Below are positions 6,528-8,417 of a stretch of DNA of 8,417 nucleotides, piece by piece (the stretch's first letter is position 1; every line of letters starts with the position of its first letter). The notes below the pieces were generated by a model, which ran no database searches, was not told where the DNA came from, and saw only the letters and a list, made by a program, of their open reading frames with translations. This DNA is from Clostridiaceae bacterium AF10-41. Lineage in GTDB: Bacteria > Bacillota > Clostridia > Clostridiales > Clostridiaceae. A program made the position numbers and the translations under genes. The stretch spans positions 1 through 8,417 of the forward strand of contig JAQCTH010000107.1 of NCBI GenBank assembly GCA_027686065.1, read 5' to 3'.

Positions 6528-8075
6528 ATGTATAAAAATTTCAAAAAAGTCTTATCACTGTTTATTGCTACACTAATAATAATGACTATTACGCCAAATT
6601 CAAAATTTAGAGCTGATACCAACATATCTGCTAATGGAAGATTACTTGTTGGTTATTGGCATAATTTTGATAATGGAGCTGGAATTATTAAAATAAGAGA
6701 TGTGGATCCAGCTTGGGATGTAATAAATATTTCATTTGGAGAAACTTACACTGATAGAGCGGTTGTAGAGTTACATCCAGTTTATGATGAAAAAGAATTT
6801 ATAGATGATATCGCCTATGTAAAAAGTAAAGGTAAAAAAGTTGTTTTATCCTTAGGAGGTGCAGAAGGTACAATTCAAGTACCAACAGATACAGCAAGAC
6901 AAAAATTTATGACATCACTTACAGGTTTAATAGATAAGTATGGATTTGATGGAATAGATATTGATCTTGAAGGTGGAAGTGGAATGATACTTCAACCAGG
7001 AGATACAGATCTTAAAAATCCTACTACACCTCAAATAGTCAATTTTATTAAAATTATTAAAGATTTAGTTGCAAAATATGGAGATGATTTTATTATAAGT
7101 ATGGCTCCAGAATTATCATATGTTCAAGGGGGAAATACTGGTTATGCAACTAATTGGGGAGCATATCTTCCACTTATAGATGCAGTAAGAAATGAACTTG
7201 ATTATCTTCAAGTTCAACATTATAACTGTGGAGGGAATATGGCTCTTGATGGAGTTACCTATAATCAAGGAACAGCTGATTTCCAAGTTGCTATGGTAGA
7301 AATGCTACTGAAAGGCTTTCAAACAAGAGCATCAAAAAATAGCTTCTTTGCTCCATTAAAGCAAGAGCAAGTAGTAATTGGTGTTCCAGCATCACAAAAA
7401 GGAACACTAAATCCGAATTCAGGTTATATTCCACCAACAGAAATGCTTAAAGCTTTAAATTATTTAATAAAAGGACAATCCTATGGCGGTTACTATAAAA
7501 TGATTGGAGAAAAGTATCCAAATCTAAGAGGAATAATGGCTTGGTCAATAAATTGGGATAATGTAAATAATAAGGAATTTGTTAAAAGCTATAGACCATT
7601 TTTTGATTCATTATCTCCAATAGTTCCAGAAAGACCATCACTAAAAGCAGCATCAATTAAAGCTTCAACAGTTTCTAATAAAAGCTACTCATTAACTATT
7701 GATGTACCTGCTTATAATACTGCAATATCATATGAATTATTTGAAAATGGTAGATCTATAGCAACAGGTATATTAGCATCAGGATCAACATCTGCCCAAG
7801 TAGTTAAAAGAGATTTTATTAATAAGAGCTATGGGACCTATAATTATTCAGTAACAGTTAAGGATGCAGTTGGAGTAGCTGTAACTTCAGTAAATTATAT
7901 AGTAGAAGTTAAAGAAATTGAAGTACCATCAATACAAGAATGGCAACCAGGAGTTAGTTATAAAATAGGAGATAAGGCAACTTATCAAAGTAAAACTTAT
8001 GAATGCATATTTGCTCACACATCAAATATAGCTTGGATACCAGGAACAGTACCTACTTTATGGAAACAATTATAA
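6528..8075 (+). CDS. Secreted GH18 chitinase with Ig/FN3-like and CBM5/12 chitin-binding domains
   Basis: This enzyme hydrolyses beta-1,4 bonds of chitin outside the cell. The 515 residues comprise a signal peptide (basic 4-7, hydrophobic 8-22, cleavage probably near 29), a GH18 barrel about 38-360, a beta-sandwich (FN3 or Ig-like) about 370-461, and a CBM5/12 module about 469-512. The catalytic motif DGIDIDLE is at 141-148, with E148 as proton donor and D146 assisting. Other GH18 marks are SLGG (108-111), MAPE (192-195), QVQHYN (228-233) and MAWSINWD (337-344). The CBM shows the aromatic pattern W472, Y478, Y486, Y491, W503, W512. The catalytic domain strongly resembles the Bacillus cereus ChiA / chitinase D type, chiefly in LVGYWHNFDNG near residue 40 and NPTTPQIVN. 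AAGGAAGGG (6514-6522) supports the start. It is monocistronic between a terminator and a long hairpin. No other chitin-utilisation gene is visible. Confidence 0.95.
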   Translation: MYKNFKKVLSLFIATLIIMTITPNSKFRADTNISANGRLLVGYWHNFDNGAGIIKIRDVDPAWDVINISFGETYTDRAVVELHPVYDEKEFIDDIAYVKSKGKKVVLSLGGAEGTIQVPTDTARQKFMTSLTGLIDKYGFDGIDIDLEGGSGMILQPGDTDLKNPTTPQIVNFIKIIKDLVAKYGDDFIISMAPELSYVQGGNTGYATNWGAYLPLIDAVRNELDYLQVQHYNCGGNMALDGVTYNQGTADFQVAMVEMLLKGFQTRASKNSFFAPLKQEQVVIGVPASQKGTLNPNSGYIPPTEMLKALNYLIKGQSYGGYYKMIGEKYPNLRGIMAWSINWDNVNNKEFVKSYRPFFDSLSPIVPERPSLKAASIKASTVSNKSYSLTIDVPAYNTAISYELFENGRSIATGILASGSTSAQVVKRDFINKSYGTYNYSVTVKDAVGVAVTSVNYIVEVKEIEVPSIQEWQPGVSYKIGDKATYQSKTYECIFAHTSNIAWIPGTVPTLWKQL

Positions 8076-8110
8076 TATAAGATAAATAGTAAGAATTTAA
8101 TATTTAAGTT

Positions 8111-8166
8111 TTGGTATAAGGTAGCTAATTATATTTTTATAATTAGCTACTGAAACCTTATATTAA
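8111..8166. terminator. Long hairpin downstream of the chitinase gene, probable terminator
   Basis: GTAGCTAATTATA (8121-8133) and TATAATTAGCTAC (8138-8150) are exact reverse complements around a TTTT loop. An outer stem pairs 8111-8120 (TTGGTATAAG) with 8157-8166 (CTTATATTAA), including two G-T pairs, after a 6-nt bulge (8151-8156). No T-run follows on either strand, so termination is plausible from position but not canonical. It may instead stabilise the 3' end of the mRNA. Confidence 0.5.
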
Positions 8167-8308
8167 AGTATCAATGTTATATCTATTGCGGACATTTTAA
8201 TGATATTGTTAATTTGAAATATTATAATAATTCATAATCTATATCTATTCACCAATCTTAAAATATGTTGTATTATTATCTTATAAATAAAAAAGCTTGG
8301 AGAGAAAT
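8167..8308. other. Non-coding stretch before the last gene
   Basis: I see no gene, hairpin or convincing -35/-10 pair here. ATATCTATT occurs twice as a direct repeat (8179-8187 and 8241-8249), and a TATAAA at 8282-8287 could be a -10 for the gene at 8309, without a matching -35. Confidence 0.3.
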
Positions 8309-8417
8309 ATGGAAAAAAGTAAAGAACTTTTATTAATAAGATATATATCTTTTATTATTTTAATAGCTCAAATTTTTATTGAGGAGGGAAATACAGGGAT
8401 TTTAAGTATAATATTTG
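8309..8417 (+). CDS. N-terminus of a membrane protein, possibly a sensor histidine kinase (3' end outside window)
   Basis: ATG 8309 is preceded by GGAGAG (8299-8304) at a suitable distance and opens a frame of 36 codons that is still open at the right edge. The visible part starts with a charged segment (MEKSKELLLIRY) and a hydrophobic stretch (ISFIILIAQIFI), followed by EEGNTG and a second hydrophobic start (ILSIIF). A short basic N-terminus followed by close-packed short membrane segments resembles the start of clostridial LiaS/NarX-type sensor kinases that control ABC transporters. That is an impression from the N-terminus only; no kinase motif is within the window. That it is a real start is likely; the function is a guess. 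Confidence 0.5.
   Translation, partial: MEKSKELLLIRYISFIILIAQIFIEEGNTGILSIIF

Noticed and set aside
1069..8075. A single functional cluster linking uvsE, the chemoreceptor, the transporter and the chitinase
   Set aside because: The genes are separated by terminators or hairpins, have separate promoter candidates, and share no pathway that the sequence supports.

Overview
The window looks like chromosome from a low-GC Firmicute, most likely a saccharolytic Clostridium (sensu stricto). This rests on very AT-rich DNA and codon use, strong AGGAGG-type ribosome binding sites, AT-rich intergenic hairpins, and clostridial-looking chemoreceptor and GH18 chitinase proteins. Species is not assigned.

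Layout, left to right. Positions 1-320 hold the 3' end of a pRiA4b ORF-3-like protein. An inverted repeat at 346-416 follows, then a 120-residue protein I do not recognise (547-909) and a terminator. Next are uvsE, a UV-damage endonuclease (1069-2043), and a two-TM methyl-accepting chemotaxis protein with a Cache sensor (2147-3913), which ends at a strong hairpin. On the minus strand, 3992-4408 is a small secreted or membrane-anchored protein gene interrupted by one in-frame TAG. Its control region carries two copies of a short palindrome. Divergent to it is a SulP-family anion transporter with a C-terminal STAS domain (best start 4624, not 4603), with its own terminator. A secreted chitinase follows (6528-8075: signal peptide, GH18, Ig/FN3-like domain, CBM5/12), preceded by a clear promoter and a leader of about 135 nt. 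A long hairpin follows it, and the 5' end of a membrane protein, possibly a sensor histidine kinase, runs off the right edge.

Nearly every gene has its own promoter candidate and/or terminator, so these look like single-gene transcription units and not an operon. The genes fit a free-living soil or gut clostridium (UV repair, taxis toward small metabolites, anion uptake, chitin breakdown), but nothing in the sequence ties them into one pathway. I found no transposase, tRNA, rRNA, CRISPR array or prophage gene, and no convincing new multi-gene system. The most noteworthy points are the amber-interrupted minus-strand gene with its paired palindromes, the structured chitinase leader, and the unassigned 120-residue protein.
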